From a virus, in IMG/VR virus record IMGVR_UViG_3300025000_000086, positions 1 through 64,000 of that record: 64,000 bases of DNA; one strand, 5' to 3'. Shown piece after piece: positions 52,735 to 61,400 of this stretch. The position numbers and the translations under genes were made by a program. Numbering within the stretch: position 1 is the first letter of the stretch; each line of letters opens with the position of its first letter. The notes below the pieces were generated by a model. The model saw nothing but the letters and a program-made list of their open reading frames with translations, was not told the origin of the DNA and did no database searches.

Positions 52735-53221
52735 CTTGCTCACCAACTTCTCCAACGAAGCTAAAAATACAACTGTCACAAAAATCTAAAGAATTAACAA
52801 TTTCACCACTATTTTCTCCATCATCATAATGACTTCCGTAATTAATACTGCCACTGTGGACTCTCCATATTGTTTCTTCTGGCACTAATATTTCTTTGCC
52901 ACATTTATAACATCTAGGATATATAAATTTTCTTTCTAATGTACAGACACCAACTATGTAGTCATTAGTTTTAATAGAAACCACATCAAAATAAAAATCA
53001 TTATTCAAATTAGATATTGAATTAATTTTACTTAACTCAATAGAAGTTACTACACAATCATCCTCTGATTGATCATGAAATTGGATATATTCATCTGTTA
53101 ATTGGTAGGAGAATGAGTTATAAACGTAAGTTGCTGATAGTGTATTATTTAGTAAAGAGTGGAAACTTATTTCACATTTTCTGTCTACGAATTGGTTTAG
53201 TAGATTATAGTTATTCTTCAT
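52727..53221 (-). CDS. Zinc-site protein in the antirepressor operon, 164 aa
   Basis: The first 95 residues are beta-rich. CYKC near residue 104 and CDSC near residue 150 form a probable zinc site. It is the first gene of the operon and is translationally coupled to the antirepressor. Function unknown. Confidence 0.6.
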   Translation of the reverse strand: MKNNYNLLNQFVDRKCEISFHSLLNNTLSATYVYNSFSYQLTDEYIQFHDQSEDDCVVTSIELSKINSISNLNNDFYFDVVSIKTNDYIVGVCTLERKFIYPRCYKCGKEILVPEETIWRVHSGSINYGSHYDDGENSGEIVNSLDFCDSCIFSFVGEVGEQDE

Positions 53222-53285
53222 AATAAAAACTCCTCCATTTAATTTAATTATAAGGTGCGTAAATCAAAATCAACCTTACAATCAT

Positions 53286-53314
53286 ATTGTAATAGAAGAG
53301 TTTCATTTTGTCAA
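53286..53314 (-). promoter_or_regulatory. Promoter of the antirepressor operon
   Basis: On the minus strand TTGACA (53314-53309) and TACAAT (53291-53286) are 17 bases apart, about 65 bases upstream of the operon start. Confidence 0.8.
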
Positions 53315-53350
53315 TAATAACTTTACAAAATTAATAATAAAAATTTCTAT

Positions 53351-53575
53351 TTAGTCTTTGATAATTTTACATTCATATAAATCTGTTATTTTACAATCTA
53401 AAGCGTAAGCTATTTTTTCTAATGATTGTATAGTAGGGTTATCTGATTTTTCAAGTGAATTGAGATTTTGTCTACTAACACCTGCTTTATTAGCAATAAA
53501 AGTTCTGCTTGTTCCATACTTTGCTTGATACTCATTTATTCTTTCTTCTATTTTATTGGTTATTTTAATCTTCAT
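53351..53575 (-). CDS. XRE-family repressor
   Basis: A 74-residue Cro/CI-type helix-turn-helix protein (TSRTFIANKAGVSRQNLNSL) with no C-terminal dimerisation domain. ATG 53575 is used. GTG 53596 would add seven residues, and the spacing does not settle the choice. It diverges from the secreted-protein gene at 53822 and lies just upstream of the antirepressor operon, so it is a likely controller of both. Confidence 0.8.
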   Translation of the reverse strand: MKIKITNKIEERINEYQAKYGTSRTFIANKAGVSRQNLNSLEKSDNPTIQSLEKIAYALDCKITDLYECKIIKD

Positions 53576-53600
53576 ATAAACCACACCATCCTTCACCTAT

Positions 53601-53630
53601 ATTATACTACAACTACGTATGTATCGGTAG
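53601..53630 (-). promoter_or_regulatory. Repressor promoter with operator-like palindrome
   Basis: TATAAT on the minus strand (53606-53601) precedes the XRE gene. The -35 is poor, but the spacer carries the imperfect palindrome CTACGTATGTATCGGTAG, which may be an autoregulatory operator. Confidence 0.4.
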
Positions 53631-53757
53631 GTGAATGTTTGTTAATACTATAATACAATATGGAAGGGAATATGTCAAGTAAATTGTCAATATAATTATT
53701 TTTTTATTTTGTTAATATAGATAGCAATTTACCATTTATTTTTTGCAATATACACAT

Positions 53758-53786
53758 TTGCATTACCATATAATTTATGGTATAAT
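53758..53786 (+). promoter_or_regulatory. Promoter with embedded palindromic operator
   Basis: TTGCAT (53758-53763), 17 bases, TATAAT (53781-53786). The spacer contains ACCATA-TAATT-TATGGT, a perfect inverted repeat at 53765-53781. A dimeric regulator, possibly the neighbouring XRE protein, would block polymerase here. Confidence 0.7.
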
Positions 53787-53821
53787 AATACAAAACTAAA
53801 TTTAAAAAGGAGAGTAATATT

Positions 53822-54400
53822 ATGTTTAAAATTAACAATAAGAATATTCAGAAAATTAAATATTTTAGTTTAGGATTAATTACAAGTAGTTTATTATTTT
53901 CTTCAGTTACTTTTGCTGATAACTCTGCTATAAAAATTTATTTAAATGGCAAACTACTTGAAAATGCAGAAGTTATCAATGTTAATAATTCTACTTATTT
54001 GCCTGTGAGAAAATTATGTGAAGCATTAAAAATGAAAGTTAATTTTGATAGTGCAAATAATAGTGTGATTATTGATAGTAGTGATATAGATGTTAATAAC
54101 ATACAAACTAAACAAATTCAAGAAAATCAAAAATCTCAACAACAAAATAGTATTAATAATACATCTAATGATATTAAAGAAACTACTTATAATGGAATTA
54201 AATCAATTAATATTAATGGAAAAACATATTTTAATGGTAGAGAATATAATATTAAATTTCCTGGTATTCTAAATTGGGACAATAAAAAACAAAAAGCGTA
54301 TATTAAAACAGATAATGAACATATAGAAATAGAAAATTTGCCAGAAAATATTCAATTATTATATGGACAAAGTTATTTTAATATTAAATATTATAGATAA
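53822..54400 (+). CDS. Secreted protein with copper-amine-oxidase-N-like domain
   Basis: A 192-residue protein with a signal peptide (basic start, hydrophobic LGLITSSLLFSSV, cleavage near TFA-DN). A domain like the copper amine oxidase N-terminal stalk follows (IKIYLNGKLLENAEVI, YLPVRKLCEALKMKV). Then come a Gln/Asn-rich linker and a beta-rich tail. Clostridial surface proteins often carry this stalk. It is rightward, monocistronic and regulated, the pattern of a lysogenic-conversion gene. Confidence 0.75.
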   Translation: MFKINNKNIQKIKYFSLGLITSSLLFSSVTFADNSAIKIYLNGKLLENAEVINVNNSTYLPVRKLCEALKMKVNFDSANNSVIIDSSDIDVNNIQTKQIQENQKSQQQNSINNTSNDIKETTYNGIKSININGKTYFNGREYNIKFPGILNWDNKKQKAYIKTDNEHIEIENLPENIQLLYGQSYFNIKYYR

Positions 54401-54402
54401 TA

Positions 54403-57348
54403 TTAACCAAGTTTAGCAACTAATGGTTGATCCAATCTATTAACTCCTGAATATACACCACCAAGAGCAGTTAAATAAATTGCATTTGCATTAGGAGTAT
54501 AAAACATACCATCACCTGTAGAACCCCATGTTACACCACTATTAAAATCAAGTGGATTTAAAATTAATTGATTCCCGACAGAACAATCTGTCCCAACATC
54601 AATAGTTGTATCAGTCGTAAGACTCCCAGCAGTTACAGTACCTAAATTTGCAGTAATTGCAGATAATGTATTTACACTAATTTTATCTGCACTTACACTA
54701 TTGTCAGATAAATAATAACCATTAATTTTAGTATTTAATTCACTTAAAATATCTATACCTTGTATTCTTAATGTATTACAATCAATATCACCTGTAACTT
54801 CTGCATCTTCTGCATGAAGGAATCCACCAGGAGTTACTCTAAATTCAGCATTAAGGAATGTACTCGCACCTAAATATAAACCATTTTCATCAATATGGGT
54901 TTCTCCAGCAGTACCAGAATTAATCTCGACATAACCTTTTGTTACCAAATTACCATCGTTATTTATATAGAATAAATCATCCCACACTGGGGCTTCAATC
55001 GTTCCAGTATTTTTTTGGATCTTTATGCCGTTTGAAATATTCATTATTATTCTACTCTTACTATCTGTTTTAGTTATTATTAATGACATATCTTCAATAT
55101 TTACACCATTTTGGTCTACAGAAAAATTGCCTGCTTCATTGGTTATTGTTAATATTGTAGATGCAACAATTTGGCCAATTAACTTATGTGCATATACCCC
55201 CGACCCATCAATTGCAATATCTAAAGAATTCCATCCGTTGGTTGTTAGTGCAATTATTCCATGCATAAGACGAATTGCCTTTTGAACATCATCAGGATTC
55301 GTTATGGTTATTCCTCTACCATTTATTTCTACTGATTCATTTACTCCTGCTAATATTTCTCTTAAAGATGAATCCCATTTATTATTTAATATATCATTTA
55401 CATCACTTTTAATATCATTAGCACTATTCCATCCAAATTTATTTTGCTCAACTGTAATCCCTGCATTTATACTTTGATTTAGCATCTGTAAATATTTGTC
55501 TTTATTTTGATTTATATCTTTTAAGTTACTAATTATTACAGAGATATTACTATTTTCAAAATCATATGTAATTTCATTAATTTTTGCTTTCACATTGACA
55601 TTGAATTTATCGTATCGTATATTTACAATTTCTGACAATTGTAACTTATCCCTATCATATTGACAACCAATGTCAATGCAACCAAATAAATCCACTATAT
55701 CAATCTCGATTATTGTCGCAGGCTGATAGATTTTTGCAAATTCCAATTTCCCCCAATTTAACAATTCTTGGACATCCGAAATATACTCATTTCTTACTTC
55801 TTTCTTAATTATAAATGACCTTTTTAATTCTAATATTTGTTCTGGTGTAAAATTATTACTCACAGATAAAAGATCAGTTAATATATTCATCTGAATATTT
55901 ATATTACTAATTTGATTCTCTAAACCATTATTAACTTTACTACCAATAGTACAAGTAACTCCTGTGCTATCTGTATCAGTAAATGTAATATCAAAATTTG
56001 CTTGATCTTTGGTTGTAAAATAAATTATACTGACAGTATCATTAATAACACTACATTTAAAGATAGGAATTAGAGGGAATTTATTATCATAATTATAATA
56101 TATACTATTAATATAGTTATTTATTTTTGTAGCAACAGTATTTATTGTATCTCCTAAAACTACTGGAATATCTATTACCTTATCATCAATAGTTAAATTA
56201 ATATTACCATCAACAATACATGGATTAGTAATTGTAATATCCACTAATATCGAGTTAATATCTTTATATTTATTATCTAATTCTATTTGTTTATTATTTC
56301 TATCTGTGATAAGTGTAGATGTGTCTAAATTATTTGCTTGCCCAATATCAATAGCATCTAAAATTACATACATTTCTGTTTTTAAATCTGTTAAATCAGT
56401 ATTTGCAGTATTTAATGTTTCTTGCAATGTTATTTTTTGTGTTAGTAAACTATTATATTCTCCTTCTTTTGAAGATAATAGATCATTGTAATCTAATATA
56501 GAATTCGCTAAATCATCCGACATGTAATCGCTATGAATTAATACATTTTTATTTTCGTCCCTAGAGAATGGATATAAAAAATAAGTAAAATTCTGCAAAA
56601 ATGGCATCCCTGTAGTGTTAGAACTGGCAATAGATATATTATCTTTACCATAAATATACAATTGTGTACAAAATGAATCAGGATCTATTGTATTATTTAT
56701 TGATTTTAAATATTTACCGTATGCGAAAGATAATCCCCTATCTAATCCGTATGTCTCAATATCATACAGACTAACAGTATAATTTATTGTATCAAATACA
56801 ACTAATGCCCCAAAGGTATTAGCTATATCATCACATATAGTATCTAAGGCAGTCTTTCCAGAAATATCAAATTGTCGAAACATAATGTCGAATTTTGTAT
56901 CTATATGTCCAATTATCCATGTAGTGTCGCTTAAAATATCCGTCAACACAGTAGTAGCATTAATAGAATCAGTTGTTTTATATCCATTTATAATTTCATT
57001 ATTTAACAAATAAGCCAAAGAAAAACAAGTAATATTTTTTATTGCTGTGTTATCTTCAGTGTCGTTATCTTCTGGCAAATTTATAATAAAATATTCAACA
57101 TAATCATTTAAAACAAATTTAATTAAATACCTATGTTTGAGTAAATTATAATTCGGATTCACAATATATTCATGATTTATATCTTTATAATAATTTAACG
57201 AAAATGAGAGTTCATTTATTGATGATAATTTTAAATTTAGTGTAATATTAAAAGCATCTGATAACTTGCCAATTATAGATAAATTTGGTTTACATACATA
57301 TAAATCTGGTTTTTGTCCAATTTTTGAATAATCAATTTCAAATGACAA
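54403..57348 (-). CDS. Tail-tip protein Tal (prophage endopeptidase-tail type)
   Basis: A 981-residue protein starting TTG behind AGGTGAAA. Residues 1-270 form the gp27-like hub domain (from PDLYVCKPNLSIIG through SGKTALDTICDDIANTFG). A long coiled coil spans about 290-360. A beta-rich C-terminal half contains SINAGITVEQN and a fibre-like LYLGASTFLNAEF segment. Tal forms the tail tip and often opens the cell wall. It normally follows Dit directly. Here 4 kb of cargo separates them. Confidence 0.85.
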   Translation of the reverse strand: MSFEIDYSKIGQKPDLYVCKPNLSIIGKLSDAFNITLNLKLSSINELSFSLNYYKDINHEYIVNPNYNLLKHRYLIKFVLNDYVEYFIINLPEDNDTEDNTAIKNITCFSLAYLLNNEIINGYKTTDSINATTVLTDILSDTTWIIGHIDTKFDIMFRQFDISGKTALDTICDDIANTFGALVVFDTINYTVSLYDIETYGLDRGLSFAYGKYLKSINNTIDPDSFCTQLYIYGKDNISIASSNTTGMPFLQNFTYFLYPFSRDENKNVLIHSDYMSDDLANSILDYNDLLSSKEGEYNSLLTQKITLQETLNTANTDLTDLKTEMYVILDAIDIGQANNLDTSTLITDRNNKQIELDNKYKDINSILVDITITNPCIVDGNINLTIDDKVIDIPVVLGDTINTVATKINNYINSIYYNYDNKFPLIPIFKCSVINDTVSIIYFTTKDQANFDITFTDTDSTGVTCTIGSKVNNGLENQISNINIQMNILTDLLSVSNNFTPEQILELKRSFIIKKEVRNEYISDVQELLNWGKLEFAKIYQPATIIEIDIVDLFGCIDIGCQYDRDKLQLSEIVNIRYDKFNVNVKAKINEITYDFENSNISVIISNLKDINQNKDKYLQMLNQSINAGITVEQNKFGWNSANDIKSDVNDILNNKWDSSLREILAGVNESVEINGRGITITNPDDVQKAIRLMHGIIALTTNGWNSLDIAIDGSGVYAHKLIGQIVASTILTITNEAGNFSVDQNGVNIEDMSLIITKTDSKSRIIMNISNGIKIQKNTGTIEAPVWDDLFYINNDGNLVTKGYVEINSGTAGETHIDENGLYLGASTFLNAEFRVTPGGFLHAEDAEVTGDIDCNTLRIQGIDILSELNTKINGYYLSDNSVSADKISVNTLSAITANLGTVTAGSLTTDTTIDVGTDCSVGNQLILNPLDFNSGVTWGSTGDGMFYTPNANAIYLTALGGVYSGVNRLDQPLVAKLG

Positions 57349-57406
57349 TAAATTTCACCTAACTTTCTTTATTATTATTTAAATATATAGAGATTTGTAT
57401 TAATTG

Positions 57407-59002
57407 TTAGTTAAAAATGTATTTATTTAATATTTCTTCAATATTATCAAAATCCCAATACCATATTTCAAGTAAATTTATATTATTATTCCATGCATAA
57501 ATACATTTTCTTTGATCGTGTTCTAATTGTTTTTTAAATTGTTCTTCTGATTCATGGAATCCTGGTATATATTTTTCATGCTGTTCACCTTGATATTCAA
57601 TCAATAAATTTAATTTGGGTATGTAAAAATCATAAGATAATAAACCATTTCCCAAACCTACTAAACCATTAAATTTCATTTGAGGAATAAAATAATTCTT
57701 ATTATATTTATCTTCATCAATTAAATTATCAAAATCTTCTTGTGATATTTTAATCCAATTTTTATTAATTAATATTCTATCTATTTCTTTTTCACCTTTA
57801 CTTTTACAGCATTCAGGACAACCAAATCCACTATTTCTACTATAAATATATGCTTCCCATTCATGCTCACATTCTTTACATACCCACCAAGCGTATTTGC
57901 CACTGTTGGGACAAAACTCTTCAGGTCTTTTTTCATTCTTCTTATAATCCCATTCTTCACATAATTCAGGATTATTAACTAGTAAATTATAGTCTTTTGA
58001 AGGTAATTGTCCTGCACAATAAGGGCAACCACAACCAGAATTTCTACTATTAATTGTCGCAGGCCACTCATGTCCTTTATCACATTGCCACCAAATATCT
58101 TTACTACCACTTACAGTAACATCAAAAGGAGTCAAATCACCGTTCAACGTAGGATGCCACTGTTTTGCAAGTTCAGGGTTTTTAGTTGCAAGACAATTGG
58201 ATAAGGCAATTTGTTTACCAACACAAACTCCACAACCTTGATTATTTGTTATTATTTGATCTATACTTGCTCTAAATTCTTCTCCACAATTTTCTTTTAA
58301 ACATTTCCATTTTAATTTCTTTTTACTTCCTTCATATGTATCACTTAATAATTCAAACGGTTTATTATTTAATTTACACCATAGTTTTATATTTTGTATT
58401 GTATAAGGATTAGATTTATTGAATTTATCTGGTGTAGTTTTTTGTTGTAAATCATTCCATGTTATAAAATAATAATAATCTTCATTATCTTTTAATATAA
58501 GTTTTGAAGCAGAATTAACATATTCATCACTTATTAATTCATAATTTAAATTACGTATAAATTTTTTAACTTGTTCATATGTAAGTTTTGAATTTTCTAT
58601 ACGTTTAATATTTTGACAAATAGGACACTTTGTACCACTTAAAAAACTATGTGGTGTAACAGGCCATTCATGATCGCATTTATTATGTTTTATCAATATA
58701 TTTGTTTTATTATTTATATATTCACCAATAACTTCATATTCATCACCAACTAATTGATAAACTTCTTCTTTAAATTGTTTTGTATCTTTTTTATTATTGC
58801 CAGAACACTTAGTACATCTAATATTTTTATTTAAAAAACTATCAGGATAAATACTCCATTCATAATTACTACAACTTTCATTATTATGCCTAATCTTAAC
58901 TTTTATTCTAGCATTAATATATTCGTCTAATATAGTATATTCATCCCCAACTAAATTATATACTGCTTGTAAAAATTCATCGTTAGTTCTTTTTCTTGGC
59001 AT
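57407..59002 (-). CDS. Zinc-ribbon homing-type endonuclease (PD-(D/E)XK)
   Basis: A 531-residue protein. The first 130 residues are two copies of a VGDEY...HNxxC..W....F...C..C module. Three treble-clef repeats follow up to about residue 420. Then comes the nuclease core YDFYIPKLNLLIEYQGEQHE with NINLLEIWYWD. It is a paralogue of the protein at 32502-33701 and is inserted between Tal and small cargo genes. ATG behind AGGAGG. Confidence 0.8.
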   Translation of the reverse strand: MPRKRTNDEFLQAVYNLVGDEYTILDEYINARIKVKIRHNNESCSNYEWSIYPDSFLNKNIRCTKCSGNNKKDTKQFKEEVYQLVGDEYEVIGEYINNKTNILIKHNKCDHEWPVTPHSFLSGTKCPICQNIKRIENSKLTYEQVKKFIRNLNYELISDEYVNSASKLILKDNEDYYYFITWNDLQQKTTPDKFNKSNPYTIQNIKLWCKLNNKPFELLSDTYEGSKKKLKWKCLKENCGEEFRASIDQIITNNQGCGVCVGKQIALSNCLATKNPELAKQWHPTLNGDLTPFDVTVSGSKDIWWQCDKGHEWPATINSRNSGCGCPYCAGQLPSKDYNLLVNNPELCEEWDYKKNEKRPEEFCPNSGKYAWWVCKECEHEWEAYIYSRNSGFGCPECCKSKGEKEIDRILINKNWIKISQEDFDNLIDEDKYNKNYFIPQMKFNGLVGLGNGLLSYDFYIPKLNLLIEYQGEQHEKYIPGFHESEEQFKKQLEHDQRKCIYAWNNNINLLEIWYWDFDNIEEILNKYIFN

Positions 59003-59069
59003 ATTAAATTAAATCCTCCTTATTTATAAATATTATAATATTATTCCTCACTCAAAAATAAAAATAGAG

Positions 59070-59095
59070 ATGGGTAGAGAGGAGGTTCTACCCAT
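59070..59095. terminator. Terminator hairpin between cargo genes
   Basis: ATGGGTAGA and TCTACCCAT form a perfect 9-bp stem around 8 bases. T-rich sequence lies on both sides (CATTTTTC rightwards, CTATTTTTATTTTT leftwards). Confidence 0.75.
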
Positions 59096-59166
59096 TTTTC
59101 AGTAGGTTAATTACTCCTACCTATCCCTATAAAATTATATTCATAATTAATCAATCAATCAAACAA

Positions 59167-59370
59167 TTAAAATCTACCAGTCAATTCAAACTTTTCAATC
59201 TGCTGACCAGTATACTTACCATCGCAAAAATTCTCAAATTCCTTATAATTTAAATCAGTAAAAAATTTTATTTCAACACTCAAAGCATACGCAATATGAC
59301 AATATTTGTAATTGCACAGCATTAAATTTTCTGAACCTTCTGCACATATAATTGGTTTTCTTTTCAACAT
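59167..59370 (-). CDS. Hypothetical protein, 67 aa
   Basis: ATG behind GGGGTAGGAG. Contains four Cys spread along the chain (CAEGS, CNY, CHI, FCDG). Function unknown. Sits at the end of the cargo segment. Confidence 0.55.
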   Translation of the reverse strand: MLKRKPIICAEGSENLMLCNYKYCHIAYALSVEIKFFTDLNYKEFENFCDGKYTGQQIEKFELTGRF

Positions 59371-59390
59371 TTATCCAATCACTCCTACCC

Positions 59391-59714
59391 CTAATAATTA
59401 TACTCAACAAATATTTCCGCACCACAACACATACTCAAAATTACCTGTTCAGCACCCATACTAGGAGCAATAGGATTCCTATGTATGTCTAAAATATCAT
59501 CTATCCTAATCATCAAATTCTCATATTCACGTTCCTCATTATACTCCAAAAACCCAAACTGATACTTACCATTCACAAAACTAAGGAACTCAAAACCATC
59601 ATACAGCACGTTCACAATAACCGTTTCTGTTTTAACTTCCAACCATACAGGCTTTCCTAACAATCCTTCCATAATTTCTTCAAATTGTAAATTAGTTAAT
59701 TGATTGTATTCCAT
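59391..59714 (-). CDS. Hypothetical protein, 107 aa
   Basis: ATG 59714 is used. TTG 59726 abuts AAAAGGAG. A beta-rich domain with acidic middle ends in MCCGAEIFVEY. Codon choice here is less AT-biased than in the tail genes, a mild hint of separate origin. Not recognised. Confidence 0.6.
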   Translation of the reverse strand: MEYNQLTNLQFEEIMEGLLGKPVWLEVKTETVIVNVLYDGFEFLSFVNGKYQFGFLEYNEEREYENLMIRIDDILDIHRNPIAPSMGAEQVILSMCCGAEIFVEYNY

Positions 59715-59773
59715 AAAATAAAACAACTCCTTTTCTAATATTGTAAGGGAAAACTTATCCTTTACTTGATATT

Positions 59774-59802
59774 AGTATAAAGGAATTTGCTTGGGTATAC
59801 AA
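59774..59802 (-). promoter_or_regulatory. Leftward sigma-A promoter
   Basis: On the minus strand TTGTAT (59802-59797), a 17-base spacer and TATACT (59779-59774), about 60 bases before the gene at 59714. Confidence 0.65.
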
Positions 59803-59892
59803 ATCTGTTAACCCATCATATTCGGTTAAATAACTATATTATGGTTGAATATCATCAAATAACTATTATTTACATAGAATATCTCTATATTC

Positions 59893-60237
59893 CTAAATAT
59901 CCTTACTATTCAAATAATCATTAATATATTTTTCCATCTCATAAATCTTTTGCTGTATGCGTACTAATTCCAATATTAATTGTTCAGTATCCTCTAAATT
60001 AGAATCATTAATTTTATTTGTATATATTTTATGTTGAAGAATTTCTTTATCACAAAATAATTCTCTCAATTTATTAATTGAATCCAAATATTCAGGTTGT
60101 TCTTTATCCAAAAATATAGTAATAATATCTCTAACAAAATCTGAAACATTTTTACCTTGTTTCTTAGCTGTAGATTCAATACGCTTTTTTAATCCAGGTG
60201 TTACTCTTATTATTAATTTATCATCTTTAACTGCCAT
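59893..60237 (-). CDS. Ribbon-helix-helix regulator or antitoxin, 114 aa
   Basis: The first 45 residues (KLIIRVTPGLKKRIE, then GKNVSDFVRDII) are an Arc/MetJ-type ribbon-helix-helix DNA-binding fold. The rest is a long coiled helix. It could be an antitoxin, as many pair with PIN toxins, but the PIN gene nearby has its own partner. ATG 60237 or GTG 60240. Confidence 0.7.
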   Translation of the reverse strand: MAVKDDKLIIRVTPGLKKRIESTAKKQGKNVSDFVRDIITIFLDKEQPEYLDSINKLRELFCDKEILQHKIYTNKINDSNLEDTEQLILELVRIQQKIYEMEKYINDYLNSKDI

Positions 60238-60261
60238 CACAACTCACTCCTTATCCACTAT

Positions 60262-60290
60262 ATTATACACTATGCATATGTAATTTTCAA
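60262..60290 (-). promoter_or_regulatory. Leftward sigma-A promoter
   Basis: On the minus strand TTGAAA (60290-60285), a 17-base spacer and TATAAT (60267-60262) precede the ribbon-helix-helix gene by 25 bases. The spacer has an ATATGCATA palindrome suited to autoregulation. Confidence 0.75.
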
Positions 60291-60375
60291 AAGTAGAAAG
60301 GAAGCAACATATCAAATCATAGTAACACATCAAACCCACTAAACCAATACTAAACCAACTAAAAATTCTAATATC

Positions 60376-60404
60376 ATATTAACATACCTATCACATAAAG
60401 TCAA
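60376..60404 (-). promoter_or_regulatory. Second leftward promoter
   Basis: TTGACT (60404-60399) and TAATAT (60381-60376) are 17 bases apart on the minus strand. Its -35 lies in the left arm of an 18-bp inverted repeat. Confidence 0.55.
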
Positions 60405-60458
60405 GTATAATTATTTTTATATTCTATTAACAAAGACAATAATAATTATACTTGACTT
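60398..60458. repeat. 18-bp perfect inverted repeat
   Basis: AAGTCAAGTATAATTATT at 60398-60415 and its exact complement at 60441-60458 are separated by 25 bases, just downstream of the PIN toxin gene. There is no T run, and each arm carries a -35-like TTGACTT facing outwards. It may be a regulatory site, or the end of a small inserted cassette. Confidence 0.6.
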
Positions 60459-60490
60459 ATACACATACCAACATTCAAATTAACTAACTA

Positions 60491-60991
60491 TCAACTAACA
60501 CAACCTTTAACATTCTCATTCTCTTCATTCTTGCTTTTCTCATTCTCATCTTTAACCATCTCACAAAAATCTCTCGCACTCAAAACTTTAAATCCTAATT
60601 TATCAACATCATGCATACCACTTTTAAAATCATCTGAAATTAAATAGTCTGCTTTACCTTTCATCGCACATTTCAAAAACATAGAATCAAATTTATCATT
60701 GATTTCAGGTGTAACAGTATTAATAGTATTGACAGAAGTAGAATAATAAAATGATTCCATTATATATTGAAGTAACAATATTCTATTTTTAATATCAATA
60801 ATATTATACCTTGCAAAATTTTTTGCTACATAAACTAATTCACCTATAGTATCTTGTGAAAATAATAAATATATTTGTTTATTATCAACCATATTCATTA
60901 TCTTAATATATTCATTATCTTCTTCAGAAGAAAATAATCCATTAATAAAAATATTGGTATCAAGAACAATTTTAGGTGGTTTATATCTCAT
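60491..60991 (-). CDS. PIN-domain toxin
   Basis: A 166-residue PIN-fold ribonuclease of the PIN-family toxin type. The N-terminal KIVLDTNIFINGLF gives the first metal-binding Asp (D11). NDKFDSMFLKCAM and KADYLISDD supply the others. It overlaps the upstream small gene by 11 bases, the classic antitoxin-toxin order. Such toxins cut RNA when the antitoxin decays, which can stabilise a plasmid-like prophage or block rival phages. Confidence 0.8.
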   Translation of the reverse strand: MRYKPPKIVLDTNIFINGLFSSEEDNEYIKIMNMVDNKQIYLLFSQDTIGELVYVAKNFARYNIIDIKNRILLLQYIMESFYYSTSVNTINTVTPEINDKFDSMFLKCAMKGKADYLISDDFKSGMHDVDKLGFKVLSARDFCEMVKDENEKSKNEENENVKGCVS

Positions 60992-61250
60992 ATCTTTTAA
61001 TCCCCAATGTTTTTCTAATTTCTTTATTTGTTAACCCTTTTTCCTTTATTGCCATTTGAGCAATTTTTCTAATATTACTCATACAATTAAAATTTGTATT
61101 TTCCTCTAATTCAACTGTAGAATCTTTTATTTGAATTCCCATCGTCATTCTTCCAACCCTCCTTTTTAAAGGTTTAGTTCCTCGTCTTGTTATACCAACA
61201 TTCCTTTTATGAGATTTTCTTGTTGCTCTTGATTTAATCCGTATTACCAT
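60981..61250 (-). CDS. Probable antitoxin, 89 aa
   Basis: The N-terminal 35 residues are strongly basic (SRATRKSHKRNVGITRRG). The C-terminal 40 residues look like a small helix-turn-helix (AQMAIKEKGLTNKEIRKTLG). It is the first gene of a two-gene operon with a strong promoter and an overlapping PIN toxin, so an antitoxin role is inferred from position. Confidence 0.6.
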   Translation of the reverse strand: MVIRIKSRATRKSHKRNVGITRRGTKPLKRRVGRMTMGIQIKDSTVELEENTNFNCMSNIRKIAQMAIKEKGLTNKEIRKTLGIKRYEI

Positions 61251-61284
61251 AAAATCACACTCCCATCTAAAGTATTATACCATA

Positions 61285-61296
61285 TGTGTAATCACA
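61285..61296. promoter_or_regulatory. Operator-like palindrome
   Basis: TGTG-TAAT-CACA lies between two possible -10 boxes and 35 bases before the antitoxin gene, a natural site for autoregulation. Confidence 0.4.
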
Positions 61297-61329
61297 AATA
61301 AAATATCTTATTGTGCTTACATTAATAGC

Positions 61330-61358
61330 ATTATACAATAAGGGAGTAAGTGTGTCAA
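61330..61358 (-). promoter_or_regulatory. Consensus promoter of the toxin-antitoxin operon
   Basis: On the minus strand TTGACA (61358-61353), a 17-base spacer and TATAAT (61335-61330) form a perfect consensus. A second TATAAT lies at 61279-61274. Confidence 0.85.
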
Positions 61359-61400
61359 GCAAAATATCAATATATTTATATTTATATTCTAAAAATCCCA

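Noticed and set aside
53822-54400. Toxin gene (clostridial phage conversion toxin)
   Set aside because: The protein is a short secreted stalk-domain protein with no toxin catalytic motif such as HExxH.
51549-61200. Repeated word TACCAACATTC near 51557, 60467 and 61188
   Set aside because: Eleven bases in three contexts, one inside a coding region, with no shared flanks. Probably chance.
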